Assembly (NCBI GenBank): GCA_041397365.1
Contig: JAWKWT010000007.1
Location: forward strand, 62,001 to 126,000
DNA length: 64,000 bases
Source: P52-10 sp041397365
Lineage (GTDB): Bacteria > Pseudomonadota > Alphaproteobacteria > Rhizobiales > Xanthobacteraceae
Direction: 5' to 3'
The position numbers were made by a program, and so were the translations under genes. How positions within the stretch are numbered: the first letter of the stretch is position 1; the number at the start of each line of letters is the position of its first letter. The notes beneath the pieces are model-generated. The model saw nothing but the letters and a program-made list of their open reading frames with translations. It was not told where the DNA came from and made no database searches. Shown here piece after piece: positions 55,372-64,000 of this stretch.

Positions 55372-55503
55372 CCGGCACATAGGCGAGCGAAGCGACGCCG
55401 CTCTTCGGACGGCTATGAGGCGAGCGAAGCGACGCCGTTCCTCGATCGGCTATGAGGCGAGCGAAGCGACGCCGTTCCGCGATCGGCTATGGCCGGGCAT
55501 GAC
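55372..55503. repeat. Three 37-bp tandem repeats flanked by an inverted repeat
   Basis: Units starting AGGCGAGCGAAGCGACGCCG and ending CGGCTATG lie at 55381-55417, 55418-55454 and 55455-55491; units 2 and 3 differ at few positions and unit 1 a little more. They are flanked by ATGCCCGGC (about 55368-55376) and GCCGGGCAT (about 55492-55500). The whole block separates the amidase from the convergent PepSY gene. Confidence 0.9.
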
Positions 55504-55535
55504 GAGCTTCGGATTCCATCCGAGCTGAGCAGGCT

Positions 55536-55829
55536 CTACCCCTTCGCGGGCGCGCGCCAGTCGTGTGGCTTGACCACGTCGCCGGAGGTCGGATCGAAGC
55601 GGATTTCAATCTCCGCGCCGTTGCGGTCGAACCCCTCGATTTTCCAGCAACCCTTGCTGCGCTTGGCTTCCTTGACGGCGTAGCCGATCGTCTCGGCCTT
55701 CGCGATCACCTGCTCGATCGTCAGCCCGTCTTGGGCGGCGTTCGCTTGGCAGCGCGGACTGTCGGCCTGCGCGGCGCTGGCGAGGCCCGTTGCAAGAATA
55801 GCGGCAAGCGCGACGGAAGCGATTTTCAT
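55536..55829 (-). CDS. PepSY-domain exported protein
   Basis: This 97-residue protein has a signal peptide (MKIASVALAAILATGLASAA, cut near QADS) and a PepSY domain (LTIEQVIAKAETIGYAVKEA, then GCWKIEGFDRNGAEIEIRFD and TSGDVV). PepSY domains are thought to inhibit or regulate proteases or to sense signals in the periplasm. The ATG at 55829 has AAGGAG upstream. It is divergent from the small membrane protein gene, next to a second PepSY gene and a two-component pair. Confidence 0.85.
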   Translation of the reverse strand: MKIASVALAAILATGLASAAQADSPRCQANAAQDGLTIEQVIAKAETIGYAVKEAKRSKGCWKIEGFDRNGAEIEIRFDPTSGDVVKPHDWRAPAKG

Positions 55830-55966
55830 CAGACATTCTCCTTCATGTGAGTTCGACACCGGCGACAATGCCTGTTTGCGTCTGCCCGTTCCCTGACATG
55901 GGCTGTCAGGGAGCTGTCAGGGGCCTTGAACTAGGTTTTCGCGAAATCCATTCGCCGGAGGTTCCG

Positions 55967-56173
55967 ATGACAGGCATTCGCCCGTGGGTCTTCTTTCTTT
56001 CGCTGGGCTGTGTTGCGGCCTATCTGCTCGACGCGGAGGCGTCTCTGCCGTTCTTCATCGTCTGGAGCGCCGCAGGTCTTGTGTTTGCGCTCGAAGCCGA
56101 CAAGCGGCTGAATCGGCGCGAGCACGAGAGCCATCGCGCGGAGCGGCACGAGTTCCGGCCGCGAAGCGGATAG
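55967..56173 (+). CDS. Small two-helix membrane protein
   Basis: This 68-residue protein has GGAGG upstream of the ATG. Two hydrophobic segments (WVFFLSLGCVAAYLLDA and LPFFIVWSAAGLVFALEA) are followed by a charged tail (DKRLNRREHESHRAERHE). Function unknown. It lies between two PepSY genes and could belong to the same regulatory unit. Confidence 0.6.
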   Translation: MTGIRPWVFFLSLGCVAAYLLDAEASLPFFIVWSAAGLVFALEADKRLNRREHESHRAERHEFRPRSG

Positions 56174-56250
56174 AAGGTGAAATTTTTGGTGAGACCGATG
56201 CAGGGATACTGACGTAACGTCACGACTGAATCGAAACTGGGGAGAGTCTC

Positions 56251-56568
56251 TTGCTCAATCGGCGACAAGCCAGCCTGTTCCTTGCATTCATGGCCGTCCT
56301 TGCCGGTCCGCTTGCGGCCGCGTCCGCGAAGGACGATTGCAAGAACGGTCAGGATTGCGCGTTGGGTGCGCGGGAGGAGGGCAAGATCCGGCCGCTGTCC
56401 GAGGTTCTCGCGGCGGCGCGCACAGCCGTTCCCGGCGAGGTCATCAAGATCGAGCTGGAGCGCGAGCGCGGCGTCTGGGTGTATGAGATCAAGATTCTTG
56501 CGACGTCGGGAAAACGCCGCGAGGTCGAACTCAATGCCGAAACCCTCGCCATCATCAAGGTGGACTGA
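56251..56568 (+). CDS. PepSY-domain exported protein
   Basis: This is a 105-residue protein with a TTG start set by GGGGAGAG seven bases upstream. A signal peptide (to about ASAKD) precedes two Cys (DDCKNGQDC) and a PepSY domain (IRPLSEVLAAARTAVPGEVI, VWVYEIKILATSGKRREVEL). It lies 2 bp before the OmpR-type regulator, so it is probably part of that operon. PepSY proteins upstream of regulator-kinase pairs are often their targets or modulators. Confidence 0.82.
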   Translation: MLNRRQASLFLAFMAVLAGPLAAASAKDDCKNGQDCALGAREEGKIRPLSEVLAAARTAVPGEVIKIELERERGVWVYEIKILATSGKRREVELNAETLAIIKVD

Positions 56569-56570
56569 TC

Positions 56571-57236
56571 TTGCGTATTCTGGTCGTCGAGGATGAGCCG
56601 CGCATCGCCGCCGATATCCGCTCCGGGCTGGAGCAGGCCAATTGCGCGGTGGAGATCGCGCGCGACGGCGAAGACGCCTGGTTCCGCGGCGAGACCGAAG
56701 ACTACGACGCGATCGTGCTGGACCTCGGGCTGCCGCGCCTCGACGGGCTGTCGGTTCTCAGGCGCCTGCGCGGCGCGGGCATCACAACGCCGATTCTGAT
56801 TCTGACGGCGCGGGACGGCTGGCGCGAGAAAGTCGAGGGTATCGACGCCGGCGCGGACGATTACCTGACAAAGCCGTTTCAGATGGAGGAACTGGTGGCG
56901 CGCATGCGGGCGATCACCCGCCGCGCGGCCGGTCAGGCGTCGTCGTTGCTCAAGGCGGGGCCGCTGGAAATCGACACGCGCGCGCGTACCGCGTCGATCC
57001 ACGGCCGCGCGCTGTCGCTGTCGGCGATGGAATATCGGCTGCTCGCTTATCTCGTGCTGCATCGCGGACGCACGATGTCGCAAGGCGAGTTGCTGGAGCA
57101 TTTGCATTCCGGCGAAAGCGACCGCGATCCGAACGCCGTCGAAGCATTGATCGCGCGCGTGCGCAAGAAACTCGGCGTGCCGCTGATCGAGACGCTGCGC
57201 GGCCGTGGCTATCGCATTCCCGATGAGCCGTCATGA
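56571..57236 (+). CDS. OmpR-family response regulator
   Basis: This 221-residue regulator has a TTG start. The receiver shows ILVVEDEPRIAADIRSGLEQ, phospho-Asp in AIVLDLGLPRLDGLS and Lys in DDYLTKPFQMEELVAR. The C-terminal winged helix has LSLSAMEYRLLAYLVLHRGR, then ALIARVRKKLG and IETLRGRGYRIPD. It resembles the PhoP/QseB/CreB group. It overlaps the kinase gene by ATGA. Confidence 0.93.
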   Translation: MRILVVEDEPRIAADIRSGLEQANCAVEIARDGEDAWFRGETEDYDAIVLDLGLPRLDGLSVLRRLRGAGITTPILILTARDGWREKVEGIDAGADDYLTKPFQMEELVARMRAITRRAAGQASSLLKAGPLEIDTRARTASIHGRALSLSAMEYRLLAYLVLHRGRTMSQGELLEHLHSGESDRDPNAVEALIARVRKKLGVPLIETLRGRGYRIPDEPS

Positions 57237-58596
57237 CGGGACGCTCGCTTTTCGTCCGGCTCGGGGCTGCGGCGGCGGTACTGATCGTGCTCGGCCTGAC
57301 GCTCGCGGCTTTCGGCCTGCGTGCGATCTTCGACAATGAGATCGAGCGGCGAGCCACCAATGAATTGACGCAGATTGTCCGAACCGTCGCCGCGCAGGTT
57401 CGTATCGATCCCGACGGCGCGCCGGCGCTTGACGTCGATCTGCCCGATCCGCGTTTTGCGACGCCCTATAGCGGCCTCTATTGGCAGGTGTCGCGCGCCG
57501 ATGGCCGCGAGGCGCGCTCGCGCTCGCTGTGGGACGATTCGCTGAAGACGACCGATGCCGGGTCGATCGGCGAGCGGCGCAGCGTCGCGCTGAAAGGGCC
57601 GAACGGCACGGAGCTTCTGGGCGTCACGCAGACGATTCTCGTTGCACCGCCGGGGCTGAGGATGTGGCGCTGCATGTCGTGGCCGCGCTTGACCGTCAGG
57701 ATATCGCCGCCTCGCAGCGCTCGTTCCTGCGGCTGCTCGTGTTCTCGCTTGCGGCGCTCGGTCTGATCCTGATTGTCGCGATGGCGTTCTTCATTCGCCT
57801 TGCGTTGCGGCCCTTCGGCGTGCTCGCGCGCGAATTGCAGGCGATCCATGGCGGCCAGAGCCGGGTCCTGAGCGGCGATTTTCCGGACGAGGTGCAGGGC
57901 GTCGTCGACGATCTCAACCGGCTGGTCGCGTTTCAGGATGTTGCGCTGGAGCGCGCCAGAACGCAGGCTGCGGACCTCGCGCATGGCCTGAAGACGCCGC
58001 TCACGGTGCTGGAGGCGATCACGCGCCAGGCCGGCGAGGAGGGACGGAAGGACCTCGCGGTCGCGATCGAGGAACAGGTCAGGCAGATGAAGAGCCAGAT
58101 CGACCGGGTGCTCGCGCGCGCCAGAGCGGGCATCGCCGCAGCTCTCGGCCGCAAGCGAACCGAGGTCGCGCCCGTCGCAAGCAAGATCGTGCGCGCGTTC
58201 GAGCGTCTGCCCCGCGACAAGCCGCTCGCATGGGAGCTTGATACGCAAGCCGGCGTCGTGTTCCCCGGCGAGGAGGACGATCTGGTCGAGATTCTGGGGA
58301 ACCTGCTCGACAACGCGGGCAAATGGGCGCTCAGCCGGATTCGTGTGACGGTGACAGCCGAACGCGGCGCTCTGTCGATCCGCATCGACGATGACGGGCC
58401 GGGACTTTCGCCCGAGCGCGCCTCTCAGATCACGCGCGGGCGGCGCTGGGACGAGGAACAGCCCGGCAGCGGTTTCGGCCTCGCCATCACTCGCGATCTG
58501 GTCGAGAGCTATCGCGGTGCGCTCGACTTCGGCCGCTCGGATCTCGGCGGGCTGTGCGTAACCGTCTCCGTGCCGCTTCCTGTCCGCCGGCTGTGA
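57233..58596 (+). CDS. Sensor histidine kinase, one frameshift
   Basis: This is a kinase of about 454 residues and partner of the preceding regulator. It has an N-terminal helix (RLGAAAAVLIVLGLTLAAFG), a periplasmic sensor domain (about 35-160) and a second helix (FLRLLVFSLAALGLILIVAM). A HAMP-like linker follows, then the H box ADLAHGLKTPLTVLEAI, N box ILGNLLDNAGKWA and G boxes (DDDGPGLSPE, GSGFGLAITRDLVE). The frame breaks near 57655; adding one G to GGGG gives PPGAEDVALHVVAALD and joins the parts. Confidence 0.9.
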
Positions 58597-58603
58597 GGAC
58601 GGT

Positions 58604-59787
58604 TCAAGGCTTCGGGTCTATCGAATGCCGCGGCCGCTCGGATGTGGCGACGGCGAAAAGCGCGCCGAGCAAAACCAGGATGGATGCGCCGGCGATAATG
58701 GCGGTCGTCGGGCTGGTGAGGTCGGCGAGCAATCCGAGGCCGGGCGGGCCGATGACATAGCCGGCATCGGCCGTCATCCGGTAGGCGCTCATCGCGGCGG
58801 CGGTCTTTCCGGGCGGCGCGGAATCGGCGGCGTAGGCCGCGGGCGCGGCGATGCTGAGCGAGGTTGCAAAACTCCAGACGATCGAGGCGGCGAGAAACCA
58901 GCCGAAATTGGGGGCATAGCCGAACAGCAGCATCGACGCCCCGGTGAGGAAGGTCGAGGGGACGATGACCGCCTTTCGCCCCAGCCGGTCGGTGACCCAT
59001 CCGGCGGGATAGGCTGCGAGCAGCCCGCACACGTTCGACAGCATCATCGCGAAGCCGATCTCGCCGACCGAAAGGCCAAGCTGGTTGGTCGCCAATAGCG
59101 GAATCAGCGCGAACATTCCGCCGGTGCGCAGCACGGCGTTCATCAGCGAGATCAGGCCGACCAGCAGGAAGCCGCGGTTCGACAGCAGTTCGAGCATCTG
59201 CCGGAAGAACGGCGTCTGCGGCGTGGCGTCCGCAGTCTCGACGCTCGGCTTTTCCGGTCGCGTCTCGCTGACCATGAACCAGGCGACGATGGTTACGACA
59301 AGGCTGGTAATGCCGGTGACGAGAAACGGCGAGGCGAGGCCGTAAGCGCCGGCGAGCAGTCCGCCCGGAAACGGTCCGGCGGCGAAGCCGAACAGAAACG
59401 CGGTCTGATAGGTGGCGATGTTGCGGCCGCGCCGTTCCGGCGGGCTGATATCGGCGAGAACGATCTGGCCGGTCGTCAGAATGATGCCAGCGCCCGCGCC
59501 GGCGACGACGCGCGCGAGATTGAATTCGGTGAAGCTGGTCGCTTCCGCGCACCAGAAGCTTCCGGCGGCGGAAATGAGGCCGCCGATCGCCAGCATCGGC
59601 CGCCGGCCCAGCCAGTCCGACATCTGCCCGCCGGGGAAGATCACCAGAAAACGCGCGAATCCGTAAATCGCGACGGTCAGGCCGACAGCGGATGTGGAGA
59701 CGCCGAACGCGCTGGCATAAAGCGGCAGCGACGGCACCATCAGCGCCGAGAAACCCTAAGCTGGTTCACGGCCACGAGCACACACAT
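58604..59787 (-). CDS. MFS transporter, frameshifted at its N terminus
   Basis: This is a drug-efflux-type MFS protein of about 393 residues with 12 expected helices. The long intact part from 59740 starts MVPSLPLYASAFGVSTSAVG, too late for a full first helix. Upstream, after an indel near 59757, the other frame supplies MCVLVAVNQL from the ATG at 59787, completing helix 1 as NQLGFSALMVPSLP. Motif A appears as GGQMSDWLGRRPMLAIGG. It ends 7 bp from the convergent kinase gene. Confidence 0.83.
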
Positions 59788-60036
59788 CCGGGCAGAATCT
59801 GCGTTCGAACTCAGATACTGTGTGTCCCGCCCGATGTTATGCGAACCGATCAGGGCATTCTCTAGCATGCGGGTTGTCGGGGAAGCTGGTCGGAATCCGC
59901 CGATCTCCCCAAAAATATTGCCGCTTGCGGGGCCTTTGAGCGCATAACGCGACGTCAGACGCTGCTGCCGGTCACGCCAAAGTTCGGGAAGAATACGCGT
60001 TGAGAACGAGCTTTAGCGCGAATGACGGCTGCAAAT

Positions 60037-61260
60037 TCAACGCTCATCCGCGATCACCTTGCCGTCATTGGGCAGCGAGCCGACACCCGTCAACTCGACC
60101 TTGCCGCCAAGCTTCGTGACGGCGCGCAGTGTCGCGCCGACGGCTTCCGCCAGACCGGCCGATGCTTGCGCCGTTTCCGCTTTCAACGTCATCGCGTCGG
60201 TTTCGCCGTCACGCGTGACGACGAGACGTAACCGCGCCAGCTCGGGATGGCGCTTGCTAATGTCGGCGACCTGTTCCGGGCGCACGAACATGCCCTTGAT
60301 CTTCGTCGTCTGGTCGGCGCGGCCCATCCAGCCCTTGATCCGCATGTTGGTGCGGCCGCAGGAACTGATGCCCGGCAGCGCGGCGGTGAGGTCGCCGATC
60401 GCCAGGCGAATCCACGGGTGATGCGCATCGAGCGAGGTGACGACGATTTCGCCGACGTCGCCTTCGCGAACCGGATCGCCGGTGCCGGGTTTGACGATCT
60501 CGACGATCAGGTTTTCGTTGACGACCATGCCTTCGCGTGCCGACGTCTCGAATGCGATCAGGCCGAGATCGGCTGTGCCGAAGGATTCGTAGGCGTCGAT
60601 ACCGTGCGACTTGACCTCCGCCCGCAGCGACGGCGGAAACGCCGCGGCCGACACCGTGGCGCGCTTGATCGAGGACATGTCGCGGCCGGTCTTTTTCGCG
60701 CTGTCGAGCAGGATCTTCAGGAAGTCCGGCGTGCCGGCATAGGCGACCGGTCGGTAAGCCTCGATCAGCTCGAACTGCTGTTCGGTATTGCCGGGGCCTG
60801 CCGGAATGACGGCGCAGCCGAGCGCCCGCGCCGAGCTGTCGAAGATGAAGCCGCCCGGCGTGAGGTGATAGCTGAAGGTGTTGAGCACCACGTCGCCGGA
60901 ACGAAGACCGGCGGCAAACAGGCTGCGCGCGCTGCCCCATGAATCGGTCTCCGGCGATTGGGGTTCGAAGATCGGTCCGGGCGATGTGTAGAGACGCGCG
61001 AACGCGCCGGGCGGCGTCGCCACGAAGCCGCCGAATGGCGGGCTGGCCTTTTGCCGCGCGGGCAGTTCGGATTTGCGCAGCACCGGCAGTTTGGCCAGAG
61101 CGTCGCGGTCGGTGATCGCGGCGGGATCGACGCCTTTGAGATGCTGCGCATAGGCCGGCGCCTTGATCGCCTCGCGCAGAATGCCGGGAAGGCGGCCGAA
61201 CAAATCGGCCTCGCGCTGATCGGAACTGCGGGTTTCGAGGGCGTCGAAATGGTCGGTCAT
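60037..61260 (-). CDS. Phenylacetate-CoA ligase-like AMP-binding enzyme
   Basis: This 407-residue adenylate-forming protein of the PaaK type has AYAGTPDFLKILLDSAKKTG, SFGTADLGLIAFETSAREGM (A5-like region with Glu), VVTSLDAHHPWIRLAIGDLT (A7 Asp) and GRADQTTKIKGMFVRPEQV (A8). The canonical Ser/Thr/Gly-rich loop near YTSPGPIFEPQ is shortened, as in other short PaaK proteins. It would activate an aromatic or branched acid as CoA thioester. It is 53 bp after livF, suggesting the substrate enters through the ABC system. Confidence 0.82.
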   Translation of the reverse strand: MTDHFDALETRSSDQREADLFGRLPGILREAIKAPAYAQHLKGVDPAAITDRDALAKLPVLRKSELPARQKASPPFGGFVATPPGAFARLYTSPGPIFEPQSPETDSWGSARSLFAAGLRSGDVVLNTFSYHLTPGGFIFDSSARALGCAVIPAGPGNTEQQFELIEAYRPVAYAGTPDFLKILLDSAKKTGRDMSSIKRATVSAAAFPPSLRAEVKSHGIDAYESFGTADLGLIAFETSAREGMVVNENLIVEIVKPGTGDPVREGDVGEIVVTSLDAHHPWIRLAIGDLTAALPGISSCGRTNMRIKGWMGRADQTTKIKGMFVRPEQVADISKRHPELARLRLVVTRDGETDAMTLKAETAQASAGLAEAVGATLRAVTKLGGKVELTGVGSLPNDGKVIADER

Positions 61261-61313
61261 GGGAAGTCCTGTCGTTGAGTCGCGTCGTCTCCCAGGCGGA
61301 CGGCCGGAGAAAA

Positions 61314-62150
61314 TCACAGCCAGCGTTTGCGGCGCTTGAAGCTTTTCAGATTCTTGAAGCTCTTGCGCTGGTCGCCCGCGCCGCCGAGATAGAATTCCTT
61401 GACGTCCTCGTTGTCGCGCAATTCGTCGGCTGTGCCGTCGAGCACCACCTTGCCCTGCTCCATGATGTAGCCATGGCTCGCGACCGACAAGGCCGCGCGC
61501 GCGTTCTGCTCGACCAGAAGAATCGTCACGCCGAGGTCGCGGTTGATCTGGCGGATGATGGCGAACACTTCCTTCACCAGCAGCGGTGACAGGCCCATCG
61601 ACGGCTCGTCCATCAGGATCATCCTGGGCCGCGCCATCAGTGCACGGCCGATCGCAAGCATCTGCTGCTCGCCGCCGGACAGATAGCCGGCAAGCCCGGT
61701 TCGTTCCTTCAGGCGCGGAAAATAGTTGAACACCATGTCGATGTCGGCGGAGACCCCGCCGTCGCGCCGGCTGAACGCGCCGAGCCGCAGGTTCTCCAGC
61801 GTCGTCATGTCGGCGATGATGCGTCGGCCTTCCATCACCTGAAAGATGCCGCGCCGCACGATCTGGTCCGGCGCAATGCCGTTGATGCGCTCGCCGTCGA
61901 ACACGATCTCGCCGCGCGTGACTTCGCCTTCCTCGGTCTTCAGCAGGCCGGAAATTGCCTTCAGCGTGGTCGATTTGCCGGCGCCATTGGCCCCGAGCAG
62001 CGCCACGATCGCGCCCTTCGGCACATCGAGCGACAGCCCGCGCAGCACCAGGATCACCTTGTCATAGACGACCTCGATGTTGCGCACCGCGAGAAGGGGA
62101 GCGCTTGGGGCCGGTACGGGCGAGGGCCTCGCTGTTTCGACGACGCTCAT
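61314..62150 (-). CDS. livF: Branched-chain-type ABC transporter, ATP-binding protein LivF
   Basis: This is a 278-residue ATPase. It shows Walker A GANGAGKSTTLKAISGLL, signature YLSGGEQQMLAIGRALMARP, Walker B MILMDEPSMGLSPLLVKEV and the His switch region (ASHGYIMEQGKVVLDG). It energises uptake of amino acids or aromatic acids by the HAAT family. The basic tail (KNLKSFKRRKRWL) is unusual. It lies between the binding protein and the ligase gene. Confidence 0.95.
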   Translation of the reverse strand: MSVVETARPSPVPAPSAPLLAVRNIEVVYDKVILVLRGLSLDVPKGAIVALLGANGAGKSTTLKAISGLLKTEEGEVTRGEIVFDGERINGIAPDQIVRRGIFQVMEGRRIIADMTTLENLRLGAFSRRDGGVSADIDMVFNYFPRLKERTGLAGYLSGGEQQMLAIGRALMARPRMILMDEPSMGLSPLLVKEVFAIIRQINRDLGVTILLVEQNARAALSVASHGYIMEQGKVVLDGTADELRDNEDVKEFYLGGAGDQRKSFKNLKSFKRRKRWL

Positions 62151-62251
62151 GTCAATCCAACTCCGGGCAACGCGACGTTCATGATCGCATCAGTTGCTAT
62201 AAGTCCTCTCCCCGCATGCGGGGAGAGGGAGCAGATCATGCATGGTGTGCC

Positions 62252-63532
62252 TTACCAGCCCAGCCATTCGGCCTTGCGCGGCAGGTCGATGGTCTTCACC
62301 TTTTCGAGCTTGATGGTGCCCTTGGCCATCAGGTCGTTGAGGTCGCCTTCGGTGGCACCCGAAACCTTCGCGCGATACAGATCGACCTTCATGGTCGGCC
62401 GGTGATCCTTCTCGGTCCAGGTCGAGGGATTGCAGACGCCTTCCATGCCGGCCGGCACCCAGTCAGCCTTCTGGTAGAAGCCCTTCTTGACGTTCGGCCC
62501 GTTGACGCCGCCGTTCTTGGAGGCCCATTCGATGGCTTCCTTCATGTAAAGAGCGGTGCAGACCGCGGCAACGTAATGCACAGGGCGATAGACCTTGCCG
62601 GTCGGGTCGGACATCTTGGAGATTTCCATCACCGTCTTCATGCCGGGTGCGTTGCCGCCCCAGCCGACCGCGGTGCGCAGCGGAAACACGACGCCGTCAG
62701 CCGCATCACCGGCGGCCTTGGCGGCGTTCTCGTCCATGCCCCATACGTTGCTGATGAACTGGACATCCACGCCCGCCGTCTTGCAGGCCTTCATCACCGA
62801 GATGTTGGAGGCGGCGGTGTTGCCGAGATAGGCATAGTTGGCGCCGGCGCTCTTCAGGCTGAGGCATTGGGCACTGTAGTCGCCCGGAGTCAGCGCGAAG
62901 ACCAGCGGCGGCAGCACTTCAAATCCGAGTTCCTTGGCGATGGCTTCGCCGGCCGCCTTCGGTGCGTTCGGATAGGGATGGTTGGCGCCCATATGGACGA
63001 ATTTCGGCTTGCCGGCCTTGCCCTTGGTCTTCCAGTCCTCGGCGGCCCAGGTCAATTCGGCACGCAGGGCGTCGGAGTAGCTCGGGCCATAGAAGAAATT
63101 GTACGGCGCGGCCTTGGCCTTGCCGCCCGCGCCGGTCGGGTCCGCCAGCGCGGCGGCGTAGGAGCCGGAGATGTCCGGAATCTGGTCCTGCGCAACGAAG
63201 CCGGTCAGTGCCTCGGTGTCGGCGGTGCCCCAGCCCATGATCGCGGAAACCTTCTCCGCGCCCGACCATTTCTTGTATTGCGCAATGGCGCGCGGCACCT
63301 GATAGCCGTAATCAATGCTGTCGAGATCGACCTTCACGCCGTTGATGCCGCCGTTCTTGTTGATCCAGTTGAAGGTGTCGACGACGGCATGGCCATAAGG
63401 CGTGCCGACGTCCGACGTGCCGCCGGAATAATCCGCCAGGTGTCCGATCTTGATCGACGACTGCGCCATCGCGGCGGAGCCGCCGAGCAGCACCAGCGCC
63501 GCTGCTGTTCCGAGAAGTTTCGTCATTGTCAT
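62252..63532 (-). CDS. Branched-chain-type ABC transporter substrate-binding protein
   Basis: This 426-residue periplasmic binding protein of the LivK/HAAT type starts at 63532, where GGAGG lies 7 bases upstream. The signal peptide (KLLGTAAALVLLGGSAAMAQ) precedes IKIGHLADYSGGTSDVGTPY, the ligand-cleft start, and SIDYGYQVPRAIAQYKKW. The family takes amino acids, short-chain amides or aromatic acids. The linked ligase points to an aromatic or related acid, as inference. Confidence 0.93.
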   Translation of the reverse strand: MTMTKLLGTAAALVLLGGSAAMAQSSIKIGHLADYSGGTSDVGTPYGHAVVDTFNWINKNGGINGVKVDLDSIDYGYQVPRAIAQYKKWSGAEKVSAIMGWGTADTEALTGFVAQDQIPDISGSYAAALADPTGAGGKAKAAPYNFFYGPSYSDALRAELTWAAEDWKTKGKAGKPKFVHMGANHPYPNAPKAAGEAIAKELGFEVLPPLVFALTPGDYSAQCLSLKSAGANYAYLGNTAASNISVMKACKTAGVDVQFISNVWGMDENAAKAAGDAADGVVFPLRTAVGWGGNAPGMKTVMEISKMSDPTGKVYRPVHYVAAVCTALYMKEAIEWASKNGGVNGPNVKKGFYQKADWVPAGMEGVCNPSTWTEKDHRPTMKVDLYRAKVSGATEGDLNDLMAKGTIKLEKVKTIDLPRKAEWLGW

Positions 63533-63563
63533 GGGTCTTTCCTCCGGTTTGCTTTCGTTGCCG

Positions 63564-64000
63564 TCAGTGCGAGAACGGGTAGAGCTTCCAGTAAGCTTTG
63601 ATCTGGTGCCAGCGATGCGCAAGGCCATCCGGCTCGAACACCAGAAAGATGATGATGATGACGCCGATCGCGATCTCGCGCAGGAATGTGATGTTGGTTT
63701 TCAGCCCCAGCGCCTGATCGATCGCGCTGCCCGCGAGTGCGGCAGTGAGCCATTCCATCGCTTCGGGCAAAAGCACGACGAACGCAGTGCCCATCAGCGT
63801 GCCCATGATCGAGCCGATGCCGCCGATGATAATCATCGCCAGGAACAGGATCGAGCGTTCGATGCCGAAGCCTTCGTAGGATACCACGAGCTGGTAGTGC
63901 GCATAGAGCGCGCCGCCGACGCCGGCGAAGAACGCCGCGAGCCCGAACGACAGCGTGCGGTATTTCGTGAGATTGATGCCCATGATCTCTGCGGAGAGAT
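63564..64000 (-). CDS. livM: Branched-chain-type ABC transporter permease LivM (cut by window edge)
   Basis: This is the C-terminal ~145 residues of a permease. The frame is open to base 64000 (LSAEIMGINLTKYRTLSFG). Membrane segments include LAAFFAGVGGALYAHYQLV and SILFLAMIIIGGIGSIMGTL, with the EAA-like region between, and a last helix AIGVIIIIFLVFEPDGLAHR. It ends 31 bp before the binding-protein gene. livH and livG are probably upstream, outside the window. Confidence 0.93.
   Translation of the reverse strand, partial: LSAEIMGINLTKYRTLSFGLAAFFAGVGGALYAHYQLVVSYEGFGIERSILFLAMIIIGGIGSIMGTLMGTAFVVLLPEAMEWLTAALAGSAIDQALGLKTNITFLREIAIGVIIIIFLVFEPDGLAHRWHQIKAYWKLYPFSH

Noticed and set aside
1..64000. 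Insertion sequence, prophage or integrated element
   Set aside because: No transposase, integrase, phage structural gene or attachment-site duplication is seen; the tRNA-Thr gene has no adjacent integrase.

Overview
This is a G+C-rich chromosomal segment of an alphaproteobacterium, most likely of the Bradyrhizobiaceae/Nitrobacteraceae (Rhodopseudomonas, Afipia, Nitrobacter, Bradyrhizobium relatives). The grounds are the order of the aa3 oxidase cluster (coxB-coxA-ctaB-coxF-ctaG-coxC-DUF983-SURF1, then thrC and an M16 peptidase), the split atpI-B-E-F'-F operon with a b' subunit, ALA synthase (C4 heme pathway), the IalB family protein and family-typical hypothetical genes.

Layout. 1-3.2 kb: end of gshA, a PAN-domain protein, tldD and an IalB-like gene. 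3.6-10.3 kb: cytochrome c oxidase structural and assembly genes. 10.5-14.8 kb: thrC, M16 protease, GNAT enzyme, lipoprotein. 14.8-17.5 kb: F0 operon on the minus strand with a good sigma70 promoter. 19.2-24.2 kb: a signalling block (NarL-type regulator, a 1126-residue SSF-hybrid kinase, a FixJ-like regulator). 24.3-31 kb: hemA, a metallo-hydrolase, an M15-like peptidase, transport and hypothetical genes, tRNA-Thr. 31.7-35.4 kb: murA, hisD, UPF0262, LMW-PTP. 35.5-47.1 kb: assorted housekeeping and catabolic genes, with purA.

47.2-53.6 kb is a complete type II-C CRISPR-Cas locus: a divergent tracrRNA gene, cas9, cas1, cas2 and a 21-repeat/20-spacer array. The array is read leftward, opposite to the cas genes, and ends in its own terminator. 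One spacer is derived from a tRNA(CAU) gene. 53.7-59.8 kb: an amidase, two PepSY proteins with an OmpR/kinase pair, and an MFS exporter. 60-64 kb: a branched-chain-type ABC uptake operon ending in a phenylacetate-CoA-ligase-like gene.

Two features run through the window. First, many essential genes (coxA, coxB, thrC, atpE, atpF, atpI and others), and also cas9, carry single-base indels. Where the correction is clear it usually lies in a G or C run, so sequencing or assembly error is more likely than gene decay. Frameshifted genes are given as one feature over the restored span. Second, a palindromic element (edge TAGAGCATGATC) recurs nine times. In five copies its TAG is the stop codon of the neighbouring gene.
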